A DNA stretch of 64,000 nucleotides from Nemertoderma westbladi (lineage: Eukaryota; Xenacoelomorpha; Nemertodermatida; Nemertodermatidae), in the NCBI GenBank assembly GCA_032718475.1, contig JAUCBJ010009143.1, forward strand, positions 239,586 to 303,585, read 5' to 3'. How positions within the stretch are numbered: the first letter of the stretch is position 1; each line of letters opens with the position of its first letter. Positions 49,027-59,436 of the stretch are shown here, one piece after another. Below the pieces are notes generated by a model. The model saw nothing but the letters and a program-made list of their open reading frames with translations. It was not told where the DNA came from and ran no database searches. The translations under genes and the position numbers were made by a program.

Positions 49027-52000
49027 ATTTACACCCACTATTAAAACTCCAACATTTTATAATATTGTACCTACATTGTAGACTGTCTGTTTTTTACCAT
49101 GAGACCTCTTCAAGACCTTGTAGTCTCCAGTTTCATCTCGAGAAGTTTCTAGTTCAATCAAAAAACAATAATTACATCTACAAATATCATGAAAATAAAA
49201 ATTACAAGCATAACACAATATTAATAACAAGAATAATATTATGTACAATTATATGGTACCCGGGAGCAGTGAGCAATCCACTCTATAGCAACATAATAAT
49301 GCCTATTACACCAAATATATTCATGAACTACAGCGCTCATAATTACAAATTATACATTACGTCAATTTTTTCATTACTCTGCCATTGTTTCTATATTTAC
49401 ATTTCATCTGGTATTGACTTAATATTAATAATAGCACTAACAATCTCAGCCGTACAGTATCGTGCAGGTGACATTCATAGGAACCCTGGACCGCAACAAC
49501 AACAACGTCATTCTCCTCCAGTCAAACATTCTAACCAATCAAATCTAACAGACGTAAGGGAATACATATTAAACAACCAAAACAAACTCATTTTTATCCA
49601 GATTAATGTTCGCAGTCTTGTTAGTCACTTTTCGGAATTGAAGGAAATTATGCATGGTATCGATAAGAATGTAGTTATTGGCATAACCGAGTCTTGGTTA
49701 AAAAAAAATATTTCCACAAAGTCAATTCGTTTACCAGGTTTTGATGTGTATAGGCAGGACCGAAAACGCCGTAAGGGGGGAGGAGTTGTCCTATACGTTC
49801 CAACCAATATGAAATCTAAAGTACAAACGCACGTTATAAAACCAAACCTAAATGTTCCACATGAGTCGTTATGGGTAGAGCTTGATAGCGAAGTTATTGT
49901 TGGTGTAGCATATAACAACTGCAAAAAGACAGCACCAGTATTTCTTGTTAATTTCGCGGAGGAGATTGAGAATGCTATGAACAGTAATCGGGATAAAATA
50001 ATAATCATGGGAGACTTTAATATTGACTTAATTGACCGCGACACTAATACTGATAAGTTAGATACATTAATTTCACTATATAATCTAGTTATACCTGATA
50101 GAACACAGCCCACTAGGTACAGTAAAACAAATAATTCGTTAATAGACATTTTCATTGCGACGGCAGGCTTTATATCAGATTTGAAAGTTGCGTTCTGTGA
50201 TTTCTCAGACCATGAATTTGTAATAGCAAAAACAAATAAACTAAATAAAACTACTTCCATCGTTAACACCAAAATATGGAAAGAATTTCGTGATTTCTCG
50301 GAATTTAAGGAGGCTGCATTCCTTTCTGATATAGATGCCATTAACTGGAATTGGATATACCAAATTACTGATGTAAACATGATCTATGAATTTTTTGAGA
50401 ATCAAATTGAAAAAGTCCTTAACCATCATGCCCCTTTGTGTCGAAAATTAGTATCGCCAGATAGGAAACACAAACAAGGAAAACAGCCTCCCTGGTGGAA
50501 CGACAAATTACAACACATAAATAATATTAAAAAACATAATCTTATAGAATGGCGTAAAAATAAAACAAATGACACCTTCGCAAAATTTAAGTTGAGCCGA
50601 AATAGTTTCAATTCCCTAAACAGACAATTAAAAAATAAATATACAAAAAGTAAATTTTCTGAAGCCAAATCAATGCGAGATAAGTGGAAGATTATCAATA
50701 GGATATTAAATAAGAATGAAAAGGTCTGTAAAATAACTGAATTGATCGATAACCGAGGAAAGAACATTAAAATTGTCAAGGATGGATTAGGTATTGCAAA
50801 TCTTCTTAACTCCACTTACGTAGCTATGGGAAAGTTCACCGGGATGTCAAATGTTTCAACCAATATTCAGAATTATGTGAATCCAAATATACCAAACGAT
50901 GTAGATTTTAGTTTTAAAAATACAGACGTATTAACAGTCGAAAATATAATTAACAAATTGAACTGCAACAAATCACCAGGTCCGTCATCATTACCACCTA
51001 GAATAATTAAACTACTTTCACCAAAAATCGTATTCCCATTAACTCATATAATAAATAAATCAATCACCCAATCGATATTCCCTCACAAGTTAAAATTCGC
51101 TGAAATTACACCTGTGTACAAAAAAGGTGACATCAATGACCCAGAAAATTATAGACCTATTTCAGTTACATCGACTCTAGATAAAATATTCGAAAAGGTA
51201 CTCTATATACAAATAATACAATATTTAAATAAATACAGTCTAATAAAAGCGACACAGTTTGGCTTTCGTAAATCATATTCAACCAGAGACGCAATAATAT
51301 ATGCCACCGACACATGGCGCAGTGTACTTAACAATGGTGATACAGTAGCAATAGGGGCGCTGGATATCAGCAAGGCATTTAATTCATTGAACCACTCCAT
51401 ACTTCTAAATAAATTACAAGAATTTAACTTCCACAGCACTGCAATTAATATGATAAGTAGCTTTCTTTTTCCTCGGTTCCAACGGGTTAAGGTTAATGGA
51501 ACCACATCCACATGGGAAGCAATACCACAGGGGATTCCACAAGGTACGCTCTTAGGGCCAATTATCTTTCTCATGTACGTAAACTCACTAGTATCTACTA
51601 CCGACCTCAATATAGTACAATATGCCGACGACACATTAATCTACTGCGGACATAAAAATCCCCAACAAGCAGTTAACTTACTATCTCAACATATAAATAA
51701 ATTAGAAAATATTTTTTCATCATTGCATTTAAGTTTAAATAACAAAAAAACAGAATTTATGTTATTATCACCACATTCAAGATCACCGGAAACTGATAAA
51801 ATTAACCTAGAATTAGCAAAAAATCCAAAAATAGTAATAAAACAATCAGAATATATAAAATATCTTGGTGTATTCATCGACAATCGATTGGAATGGGGGG
51901 AGCATATACGAACATTGTCAAATAAAATGACCCAGGCAATCTCAGGCCTAAGGCAAATCAAGGGACAATTAACAACCAAAACAAAACTAAATATTTACAA

Positions 52001-52850
52001 ATCTACAGTTTTACCACACCATAATTATTGTTGCGAACTATTAATAAACTTACATAACAAACACGGGTTCAAAACTATTTTATACAACCTCGAGAAAATT
52101 CAAAATTACGGTTTAAGAATAGTGCACAGTAAAGGGATTAGAGATCTAACTGGCACAGAATTACGCTCACTGTCAAAATTACCTACGTTACATGCACTAC
52201 GGGAATATTATGCCATGAAATTTTTCTACCAATACATACATAACCTCAGTACCCCATTCACAAGCCTCAGCTTACCATTTATAGCAAATCATCATAAGAA
52301 TAGTTTTAGCCCTAGTCAACGGTTACTAAATCCTAGAACAAATATTATAATAATCCCCAAAACAAAAAATAACATCGGATTTAATTGTGTCATAATTAGT
52401 ATGGCACGTATTTGGAACCTTATGAATTGCAAATTCCGTAAAATACTCGATTTCAAGACGTATAATAATTTAATTAAAAAATACTATTACTCGAAATTCG
52501 AAAGAGACGCAATCACATAAGTCAAATAAAAAAAAAAAAAAAAAAAAATTAAAAATAAAATAAAGAAAAAAAACACTTTAGCTTAATTTAATTATCTAGT
52601 TGTATTTTGTGCTACAATTTGTATACCAACCAACCTAGTTAGTTTATTTGTTTTACTATATTCAGTGTGTTTGTTGTAAAATGTGTATGTGTGACCCCAT
52701 TGTGTGTATGGTAAATAGGTACTGTGGATCGGATGTATTGCTGACGCTTATTGCCGCCAATTATCAGCTGCGGTGGGTACAGCCCACTGTGCTGCCTCCA
52801 AATTTTACTTTGGAGTTTATGGTAATAAAAGAAAAATTATTATTATTATA
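49027..52850 (+). mobile_element. CR1/L2-like non-LTR retrotransposon, apparently intact ORF2
   Basis: The element comprises the ORF at 49,065-52,520, an A-rich tract (52,528-52,568) and about 280 bp of 3' region ending in AATAAAAG and an ATT microsatellite at about 52,836-52,850. Short terminal repeats of this kind are usual for CR1/L2-type LINEs. No ORF1 was found upstream, so the copy is either 5'-truncated or of a single-ORF type. The exact 5' boundary is unknown. Confidence 0.8.
49065..52520 (+). CDS. LINE endonuclease-reverse transcriptase polyprotein (CR1/L2-like)
   Basis: This 1,151-aa protein copies its own RNA into the genome by target-primed reverse transcription. Residues about 98-135 are hydrophobic and run into AGDIHRNPGP (134-143), a 2A-like ribosome-skipping signature. 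The APE endonuclease spans about 176-388 with its catalytic set visible: N181, E209 (GITES), D317/N319 (MGDFN) and D382/H383 (SDH). A basic linker follows. The reverse transcriptase spans about 665-940 with VYKKGD, NYRPIS, D767 of motif A (ALDISKAF), PQGTLLGP and the YADD box at 853-856, then YLGVFID. There is no stop or frameshift. The true start may be an internal Met (for example residue 79, at 49,299), since the first about 75 residues look like untranslated leader. Clade assignment is from motif resemblance only. Confidence 0.9.
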   Translation: MYLHCRLSVFYHETSSRPCSLQFHLEKFLVQSKNNNYIYKYHENKNYKHNTILITRIILCTIIWYPGAVSNPLYSNIIMPITPNIFMNYSAHNYKLYITSIFSLLCHCFYIYISSGIDLILIIALTISAVQYRAGDIHRNPGPQQQQRHSPPVKHSNQSNLTDVREYILNNQNKLIFIQINVRSLVSHFSELKEIMHGIDKNVVIGITESWLKKNISTKSIRLPGFDVYRQDRKRRKGGGVVLYVPTNMKSKVQTHVIKPNLNVPHESLWVELDSEVIVGVAYNNCKKTAPVFLVNFAEEIENAMNSNRDKIIIMGDFNIDLIDRDTNTDKLDTLISLYNLVIPDRTQPTRYSKTNNSLIDIFIATAGFISDLKVAFCDFSDHEFVIAKTNKLNKTTSIVNTKIWKEFRDFSEFKEAAFLSDIDAINWNWIYQITDVNMIYEFFENQIEKVLNHHAPLCRKLVSPDRKHKQGKQPPWWNDKLQHINNIKKHNLIEWRKNKTNDTFAKFKLSRNSFNSLNRQLKNKYTKSKFSEAKSMRDKWKIINRILNKNEKVCKITELIDNRGKNIKIVKDGLGIANLLNSTYVAMGKFTGMSNVSTNIQNYVNPNIPNDVDFSFKNTDVLTVENIINKLNCNKSPGPSSLPPRIIKLLSPKIVFPLTHIINKSITQSIFPHKLKFAEITPVYKKGDINDPENYRPISVTSTLDKIFEKVLYIQIIQYLNKYSLIKATQFGFRKSYSTRDAIIYATDTWRSVLNNGDTVAIGALDISKAFNSLNHSILLNKLQEFNFHSTAINMISSFLFPRFQRVKVNGTTSTWEAIPQGIPQGTLLGPIIFLMYVNSLVSTTDLNIVQYADDTLIYCGHKNPQQAVNLLSQHINKLENIFSSLHLSLNNKKTEFMLLSPHSRSPETDKINLELAKNPKIVIKQSEYIKYLGVFIDNRLEWGEHIRTLSNKMTQAISGLRQIKGQLTTKTKLNIYKSTVLPHHNYCCELLINLHNKHGFKTILYNLEKIQNYGLRIVHSKGIRDLTGTELRSLSKLPTLHALREYYAMKFFYQYIHNLSTPFTSLSLPFIANHHKNSFSPSQRLLNPRTNIIIIPKTKNNIGFNCVIISMARIWNLMNCKFRKILDFKTYNNLIKKYYYSKFERDAIT

Positions 52851-52852
52851 TT

Positions 52853-54720
52853 ATAAGTGTGTCTCCCTGGACGACGCCCCACAACACTTCAAATGGTTCT
52901 GTGTCACCGTCAACAGTAAACACAAATGTTGTCGAACCATCGTATACTGATCTGATTGCTGCAATAATTTCATCAGGAATCCCATATAATGAAACTATGC
53001 TGAAAATACGTGAGCGAGAGACTGAATCAAAGGCCTTGAAGAAGTCAACAAAGATAACAGCCAGATGCCTGTCTTTCTTTTTGATAACTCTTAAATTATC
53101 CTTCTAAGTGCCAAAATGGGCTCCATGGTCCCACGACCTTTACGGAACCCATTCTGATTTCCACGGAGCAGTCTCTCAATGGAATCCCTGATGCGATTTA
53201 ATAGAATTCTATTGTATAGCTTTGCAGCAATCGAGATCAATGAGATTCCCCGAAAAGAACCATAGAGTGTTAGGTTGCCCTTCTTGGGAACTGGCACCAA
53301 CTTATTTGTTTTCATTTCTTGTGGGACTCTTGTTGTTCGGTACATGGCTACTATGATGGGATAGATGAGCTCTAAACACTCTATTTTAAAGTATTTAAGG
53401 TATTTTAAAGACCTCAGGGGGAACACCATCTACCTACTCCACTGGCACGATTGGTCTTAATGCTCTTTGCAGCAGCCTTCACTTCTGCAAAGGAGATATC
53501 GCCAATGGGAATATCTGGGAGTACAGACTCAGACACTTTTACTTCTATAAAGTTATCAGGCAATACCCTGTCATTTATTGAAGAGCTTTTCAAAGTGGGC
53601 CTTCCAACCATTGAGGCGATCGGCTGGTGATTCAGCCTTAACCTTGGTGGTTGGTTGGCTTTTCCGCCCAGTAAGCAAGTTGATTGATTTCCATGCCTGG
53701 GATAATTGCCTGCTGTCGTCAGCATCATTGATGGCATCAACCTGTTGGTTTATTAGCTCCTGTAGATTAAAAGAGTACTGCCTGTTCAGGGACTTTGATG
53801 CAGCCTTAACTGCATTCTTGGCCGCTGTAGTCTGTTTGAGTCGGGACTCTTTCTGCGCCTTATAGAGGTCATTTCGGCACTTCTGAATTTTGTGTCAGTC
53901 CAGTGGGCCCTTTTCCTGTTTCGAGGGTATACCAGAACTATTTCTGCAACTGCTAACTTAACTGCTAGTGTGAAGGCAGTATAGCCCTCACAGTGATCTG
54001 CCGCCTCAGAGGCAAGAACCTCATACATGTTGCTCAGCTGTAGTGTGAAGCTGGATCTCACACTTGGCTGTTGCAACAGAGAGGACCAGTCATGCCGCGG
54101 CAAGGCAGATTTCGTTGTTCTGCTAGCACGCAGACTAAGTCTTACCTTGGCCACAATAAGGCGGTGATCACTGGAGAAGGGTCGAAGTGTAAGTGCATTA
54201 CAGTATTGTATAGAGCTCCTGTATTTCCTACAAAACAGAATATGGTCTATCTGGGACTTGTGACCACTGGGTCCACTATGAGTCCATAGCTTTCCAGTTC
54301 GCTTCTTGAACTGGGTTCCAGCCGAAAACAACCCATTTCCAGAGATAAAATCCTGAAGATGGACGGAATTTCGGTTAACACTATTGCTATAGACCCAGGG
54401 CGATGTAGGTGATTGATGCAGACTTGCATTAAAGTCTCCCAGGAATGTTAAGAATGCATGCTGATCCACTCCATCAGTAGCTGCTTTTAGATTGTGGTAT
54501 AAATTGTCCACCTCCTCTACAGGGGCAACACTAGTTGGAGAGTAGCACACAATCAGAACCACCTTAGGAAACTTCTTAGGCAGTCTTCCAGAACATGAGA
54601 AGTGGCAACGGATGATGCGGTTAGAGATTTGGTCTATTTTGTTCAATGCTGCATGTGCAGTTGGATTCATCAATAGACCAATTCCACCATTGCCACTATC
54701 ATCACTATCAGCGAGTCGCC
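52853..54720 (-). pseudogene. Decayed RTE-like LINE, truncated inside the reverse transcriptase
   Basis: Reading leftwards, an APE endonuclease fragment covers about 53,786-54,720 (GNGGIGLL, VLIVCYSPTS, LGDFNAS, SSDHR). RT fragments follow in changing frames at 53,414-53,740 and 53,091-53,429 (VPVPKKG, FRGISLISIAAKLYNRIL, NQNGFRKGRG). A last fragment at 52,853-53,090 carries FVDFFKAFDSVSR and ends at GVVQGDT, motif B. The YADD half of the enzyme is missing, the N-terminal endonuclease part is missing and there are at least two frameshifts, so it is dead. It stops almost exactly where the plus-strand LINE ends. The family resembles RTE-group elements by wording of the motifs. Confidence 0.88.
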
Positions 54721-55019
54721 AACTTGGTAGCTAGTCATTTTTATTTGATAGTCAATGTAGGCCTAGCTAGTAATTATTCACTACCGGTAGCTAGTTTTTA
54801 TACAAAATATAGGCAGATGTCAAAATATAGTTTTTTTCTTTTCAGAAATGTAAATTATATACATTTTTTTTAATTATACTCGCAGTCAAAACACTACCGT
54901 TGTTTAATGGACTAGTTTATTGTTCCAGATTTTTTACCTTTTTATTAGTAATTTCGAGAATATATTGATGATATGGAAATTGTCTAAATAAAAGGGGCGC
55001 TACAAAACTTATCTTGCAA
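54721..55019. other. AT-rich spacer with TAGCTAGT motifs
   Basis: No gene is present. TAGCTAGT occurs several times (near 54,728, 54,763 and 54,788) and is shared with the fold-back arms and the tandem repeat that follows. Confidence 0.55.
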
Positions 55020-55480
55020 TTTTAAAATCACTAGCTACCTTTAAAAACACTAGCTACCATAATAAAAAATAATAGCTAACCTTTCTCAGAAGGTTAATTT
55101 TATGTTCTAGAACAAAAAACATCATGATAATATCCATTAACATGGTTAAAAATTATCTTCTGTAATTTTAAGGTCACTAGCTACCTATAAGAATACTAGC
55201 TACTATAATAAAAAATAATAGGTAACCTCTCTCAGAAGGTGAAAATTACATTCTAGAACAAAAAAACATGACAATATCCATTAACATGGTCGAAAAATTG
55301 ATCAAAAATTAGGTACCAAAAAATGGGTTTTGAAATTTTAAAAACAGTAGCTACCTAAAAAAACACTAGCTAGCATAAAAAAAAATAGCTAACGTCTCAC
55401 AGAAGATGACATTTATGTTCTAAAACAAGATACCTCATGATAATAGCCATTATCATGGTCAAATAAATGGTCTAAAAGTG
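55020..55480 (+). repeat. Three tandem AT-rich repeats related to the fold-back arms
   Basis: Copies begin near 55,031, 55,177 and 55,348. Each contains CTAGCTACC, ACACTAGCTA, CTCAGAAGGT and TTCTAGAAC (or a close variant), and the phrase CCATTAACATGGTC or a variant. ACACTAGCTACCATAATAA also matches the right arm of the fold-back element near 38,590. Confidence 0.85.
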
Positions 55481-55528
55481 GGTACCCATAACATAGTAAT
55501 GCCTATATATATTTGGGTTTATTATAAA

Positions 55529-57044
55529 CACGGATCCCCTCACACGGATCCCCTCACACGGATCCCCTCACACGGATCCCCTCACACGGATCCCCTCACC
55601 CGGATCCCCTCACACGGATCCCCTCACACGGATCCCCTCAAACGGAACCCGTACACGGATCCCGTCACACGGATCCCGTCACACGGATCCCGTCACACGG
55701 ATCCCGTCACACGGATCCCGTCACACGGATCCCGTCACACGGATCCCCTCACACAGATCCCCTCACACGGATTCCGCCACACGGATCCCGTCACACAGAT
55801 CCCGTCACACGGATCCCCTCACACGGAACCCGTACACGGATCCCGTCACACGGATCCCGTCACACGGATCCCGTCACACGGATCCCCTCACACAGATCCC
55901 CTCACACGGATTCCGTCACACGGATCCCGTCACACAGATACCGTTACACGGATCCCCTCACACGGAACACGTACATGGATCCCGTGACACGAATCCCGTG
56001 ATACGGATCCGTCACACGGATCCCCTTACACGGATCCCGTTACACGGATACCTTCACACGGATCCCTTTACACGGATCCCCTCACACGGATCCTCTCACA
56101 CGGATCACGTCACACGGATCCCCTCACAGGGATCCCTTTACACGGATCCCGTGATACGGATCCCGTCACACGAAACCCGTGATACGGATCCGTCACACGG
56201 ATCCCCTCACACAGATCCCGTTACACGGATCCTCTCACACGGATCCCGTCACACAGATCCCGTCACACGGATCCCCTCACACAGATCCTCTCACACGGAT
56301 TCCGTCACACGGATCCCGTCACACAGTTCCCGTTACACGGATCCCCTCACACGGAACCCGTACACGGATCCCGTCGCACGGATCCCGTCACACGGATCAC
56401 CTCACACGGATCATCTGACACGGATCCTCTCACACGGATCCTCCCACACGGATCCTGTCACACGAATCCCGTGATACAGATCCCGTCACACGAATCCCGT
56501 GATACGGATCCCGTCACACGAAACCCGTGATACGGATCCGTGACACGGATCCCCTCACACAGATCCCGTTACACGGATCCTCTCACACGGATCCCGTCAC
56601 AATGATCTCCTCACACGGATCCAATCACATGGATCCCCTCACGCGGATCCACTCACACGGATCCCGTTACACGGATCCCGTGATACGGATCCCGTCACAC
56701 GAATCCCGTCACACGGATCCCCTCACACGGATCCTCTGACACGGATCCTCTCAGAGGGATCCCCTCACACGGATCCACTCTCAGGGATACACTCATATGG
56801 TCCCCTCACACGGATATCTTCACACGGATCCTCTCACACGGATCCCCTTACACGGATCCCCTCACACGGATCCCCTCACACTGATCCCCGCACACGGATC
56901 CCCGCACATGAATCCCCTCACACGGATCCCCTCACACGGATCCCCTCACACGGATCCCCTCACACTGATTCCCTCACATGAATCCCCTCATACGGATCCC
57001 CTCACACGGATCCCCTCACACTGATCCCCTCACACGGATCTCCT
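55529..57044 (+). repeat. 14-bp GGATCC minisatellite, about 108 copies
   Basis: The unit CACGGATCCCCTCA or CACGGATCCCGTCA is repeated with scattered point variants for 1,516 bp, and each unit normally holds a GGATCC palindrome. C-type (CCCCTC) and G-type (CCCGTC) units form blocks. Open frames of the form HTDPLTRIPSHGSP arise because three units make 42 nt. They break repeatedly and are not considered genes. The array ends 113 bp before the SLC6 start codon. Confidence 0.97.
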
Positions 57045-57157
57045 GGACATCAATATAAACTTGTTCAGTAGCGTATAGTATAATATTATTATATTATAAT
57101 AACTGAATAAATCGTCAAATATAGTTAATAAAATAAGAGTCATACTAGCTAAATGCA

Positions 57158-59377
57158 ATGGAGTTAGAGAGATCTGTATGTACTCCACAACACAAAGGGG
57201 ATCTGGATGTAGAAAGTAATAGATCCAATCATACGATCAGGACCCATGCGTTGCGTGACTCTTATATACAAGACTCCAGCTCAGACTTTCATTCAACTCG
57301 CAGCTACGTTACGCTAAATGGTCGCATCCAAAGAACATCTATCAGTCAACAAGCTCTGGATATGGAATTCTGTGACACAGACAACGTGATCACAGAAGAT
57401 GATCTGAAAATGTACCAACTATCCTCGTCCAAAGAGGAATATTTCACATGGAAAAAATGGCATCCAGATAATGATACCACATTGTGGGATAACAAAATTC
57501 AGTATATACTATCCATTACTGGATATGTTGTTGGTATTGGTACTTTTTGGGATTTCCCACTATTAATGAAAGAAAATGGTGGATATTTGTTTATTATACC
57601 ATATGTAATATGCAGTTTAGCAATGGCCCTGCCTTGCATGATTTTGGAGCTGCTATTCGGACAATTAACTCTGCAAGGCCCTTGGAATATGTACCACACA
57701 GTAAACCCTTATATGGCTGGATTCGGTATAGCCCAAGTAATTAACTGTGTTCTAAGTGCACTTTCATACACTACAGTTGTTGCATACTGTGTTATGTATT
57801 TCTTCATGTCCTTTCAATTCAATTTACCATGGGCAAGGTGTAAGGAACTGAACAAAACCCGTATCGCTTATGGTGTGAGAGATGTATGGTTTGTAAAGGA
57901 ATGCGATCCGGATTACCCGACTGAAGACTTCTTTAACAGAAAGTCCCTGACAAAAGCTGCCAATGATTCACCTTTAAACCCCACAGTGGTTGCAAGTATG
58001 TTCTTCTGTTGGCTTATGATTTGTTTCTCATTAATACGAGGGTTGCACACTTCGAAAAAGGTTATATACGTAACCGCAACATTCCCCTATTTGGCAATGG
58101 CCGTCTTCTTAATAACCCTAGCAACTCAAAATGGAGCAGCGGAGGGTATAATGTTCTTCATGACACCAGCAGTAGCCAGTTTGAGCTATTTCCAAATGTT
58201 CATGAAAGCCTTGGAGCATGTACAGAAAACCTTCGCTCTAAACACAGGATTCTTATGCCTAATGGGCTCAACAGTGAAAAGAACCAATAAATTTCATCAT
58301 GATGCAATGTATATACTCATCATAGTTATGTTTACCGAATTGATTGCGGCTATGGTGGTTTTTTCAGTTAAAGGGGTTGAAGTAAATATTGAGGCAAACA
58401 ATTTCTGCGAGCGAAATAATATTTCCTCTGAGCTCTGTATTAATGAATACTCTGAAGCAAGATTTCAAATACTAAAAGGTGAAAACAACCCCAATAAAAT
58501 ACTCCAGCACTACGGTGATAGACCAAATAGATTCTACAACAACATGGAAGTCGGTCCAACATTTGCGTTCGTAAGTTTGGCAAATACCATATTGGTGATT
58601 TCTAAAAAATACGCCCACTTATGGAGCGCCCTTCTATACTTATCCATTTTTGCTCTGGGTATTGACTCCATGTTCGGATACATTCAGATTATTCACAACG
58701 CCCTTTGCGACTTTATATGTGTGCTGCGGGTTAAGGAACAAGTACGAGTGATTCTAATCTGCCTCCTAGCGTTTTGTCTAAATATTGTTTTTGCTACGCC
58801 CAGTGGAGACCTTATGCGGGAACTATACGAGAAATTTGTGGAAGACATTAACCATGTGGTCATCAGCAGCGTTGCAACTATTTGCTTGGTGTACGGAGTT
58901 GGTATTAAACGCATTGTTATCGAGTACGAGACTATGATAGGGAGGAAACCATCAATCTTATTTACTTTTGCGTTGAGATATTCTGCACCATTATTGTGCC
59001 TTATAAATTTGGTCGGTATTACTATTCGCATAACAGAGTATGAAGGAGAGGGAATACACACAACCGGAAATGCTTCCAACCATTCACACCCGGTAATACA
59101 ACACGATACAAACCATTCTGGCCATTTATTCTCAATGATAATCGCATGGTTTCTCCTTGTTTTTAACTTGATATGGATTCCACTACTCCCCGCGATGGAA
59201 TATTTCCGTTGTCAACATATAATTCGGCCACACAGACAGAAGTTTCTTCCGCGAAAAAAGTTGCGGGATTACCACCAACTCGGTAGCAGAACAACCTTCA
59301 CTAAAACAGAAAAACGATGTTTCTGTCTCAAAAAAGATGTGCTCACTACGGACTACATGTTAAGTTACTATGACTAG
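57158..59377 (+). CDS. Divergent intronless SLC6 (sodium:neurotransmitter symporter family) transporter
   Basis: This 739-aa protein has 12 predicted membrane helices. The start is the first ATG after an in-frame TAG at 57,146. A Ser/Thr-rich cytoplasmic N-terminus covers residues 1-110. TM1 is at about 114-137 and contains GTFWDFP where the family has GNxWRFP. GLG-type glycine at the substrate subsite suggests an amino-acid-type pocket, not a monoamine one. TM3 keeps the substrate-site tyrosine (Y204). The extracellular loop 2 has C228 and C249 (normally a disulfide), plus DFFNR resembling the family's EFWER. TM8 keeps LGIDSMFG with D503/S504 of the Na2 site. N-glycosylation sites occur in loop 6 (NAS, NHS). 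Family members move amino acids or transmitters with Na+/Cl-. Here the outer-gate arginine is Asp132 and the Na1 asparagine is Thr, so substrate and coupling are uncertain and the transport role may be altered. It lies downstream of the GGATCC minisatellite. Confidence 0.9.
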   Translation: MELERSVCTPQHKGDLDVESNRSNHTIRTHALRDSYIQDSSSDFHSTRSYVTLNGRIQRTSISQQALDMEFCDTDNVITEDDLKMYQLSSSKEEYFTWKKWHPDNDTTLWDNKIQYILSITGYVVGIGTFWDFPLLMKENGGYLFIIPYVICSLAMALPCMILELLFGQLTLQGPWNMYHTVNPYMAGFGIAQVINCVLSALSYTTVVAYCVMYFFMSFQFNLPWARCKELNKTRIAYGVRDVWFVKECDPDYPTEDFFNRKSLTKAANDSPLNPTVVASMFFCWLMICFSLIRGLHTSKKVIYVTATFPYLAMAVFLITLATQNGAAEGIMFFMTPAVASLSYFQMFMKALEHVQKTFALNTGFLCLMGSTVKRTNKFHHDAMYILIIVMFTELIAAMVVFSVKGVEVNIEANNFCERNNISSELCINEYSEARFQILKGENNPNKILQHYGDRPNRFYNNMEVGPTFAFVSLANTILVISKKYAHLWSALLYLSIFALGIDSMFGYIQIIHNALCDFICVLRVKEQVRVILICLLAFCLNIVFATPSGDLMRELYEKFVEDINHVVISSVATICLVYGVGIKRIVIEYETMIGRKPSILFTFALRYSAPLLCLINLVGITIRITEYEGEGIHTTGNASNHSHPVIQHDTNHSGHLFSMIIAWFLLVFNLIWIPLLPAMEYFRCQHIIRPHRQKFLPRKKLRDYHQLGSRTTFTKTEKRCFCLKKDVLTTDYMLSYYD

Positions 59378-59436
59378 ATCATCTTATAAACTATATGAAA
59401 TACATGAACTAAAACTAAAACAATTCAAACAAAGTA

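Noticed and set aside
49625-50380. 251-codon minus-strand open frame opposite the LINE
   Set aside because: It is an antisense shadow of the endonuclease region of the LINE ORF, with no motif of its own.
55478-57024. Several open frames of the type HTDPLTRIPSHGSP, up to 169 codons
   Set aside because: They are generated by the 14-bp minisatellite (three units make 42 nt). Frames break at every indel and none has a plausible start context or ending.
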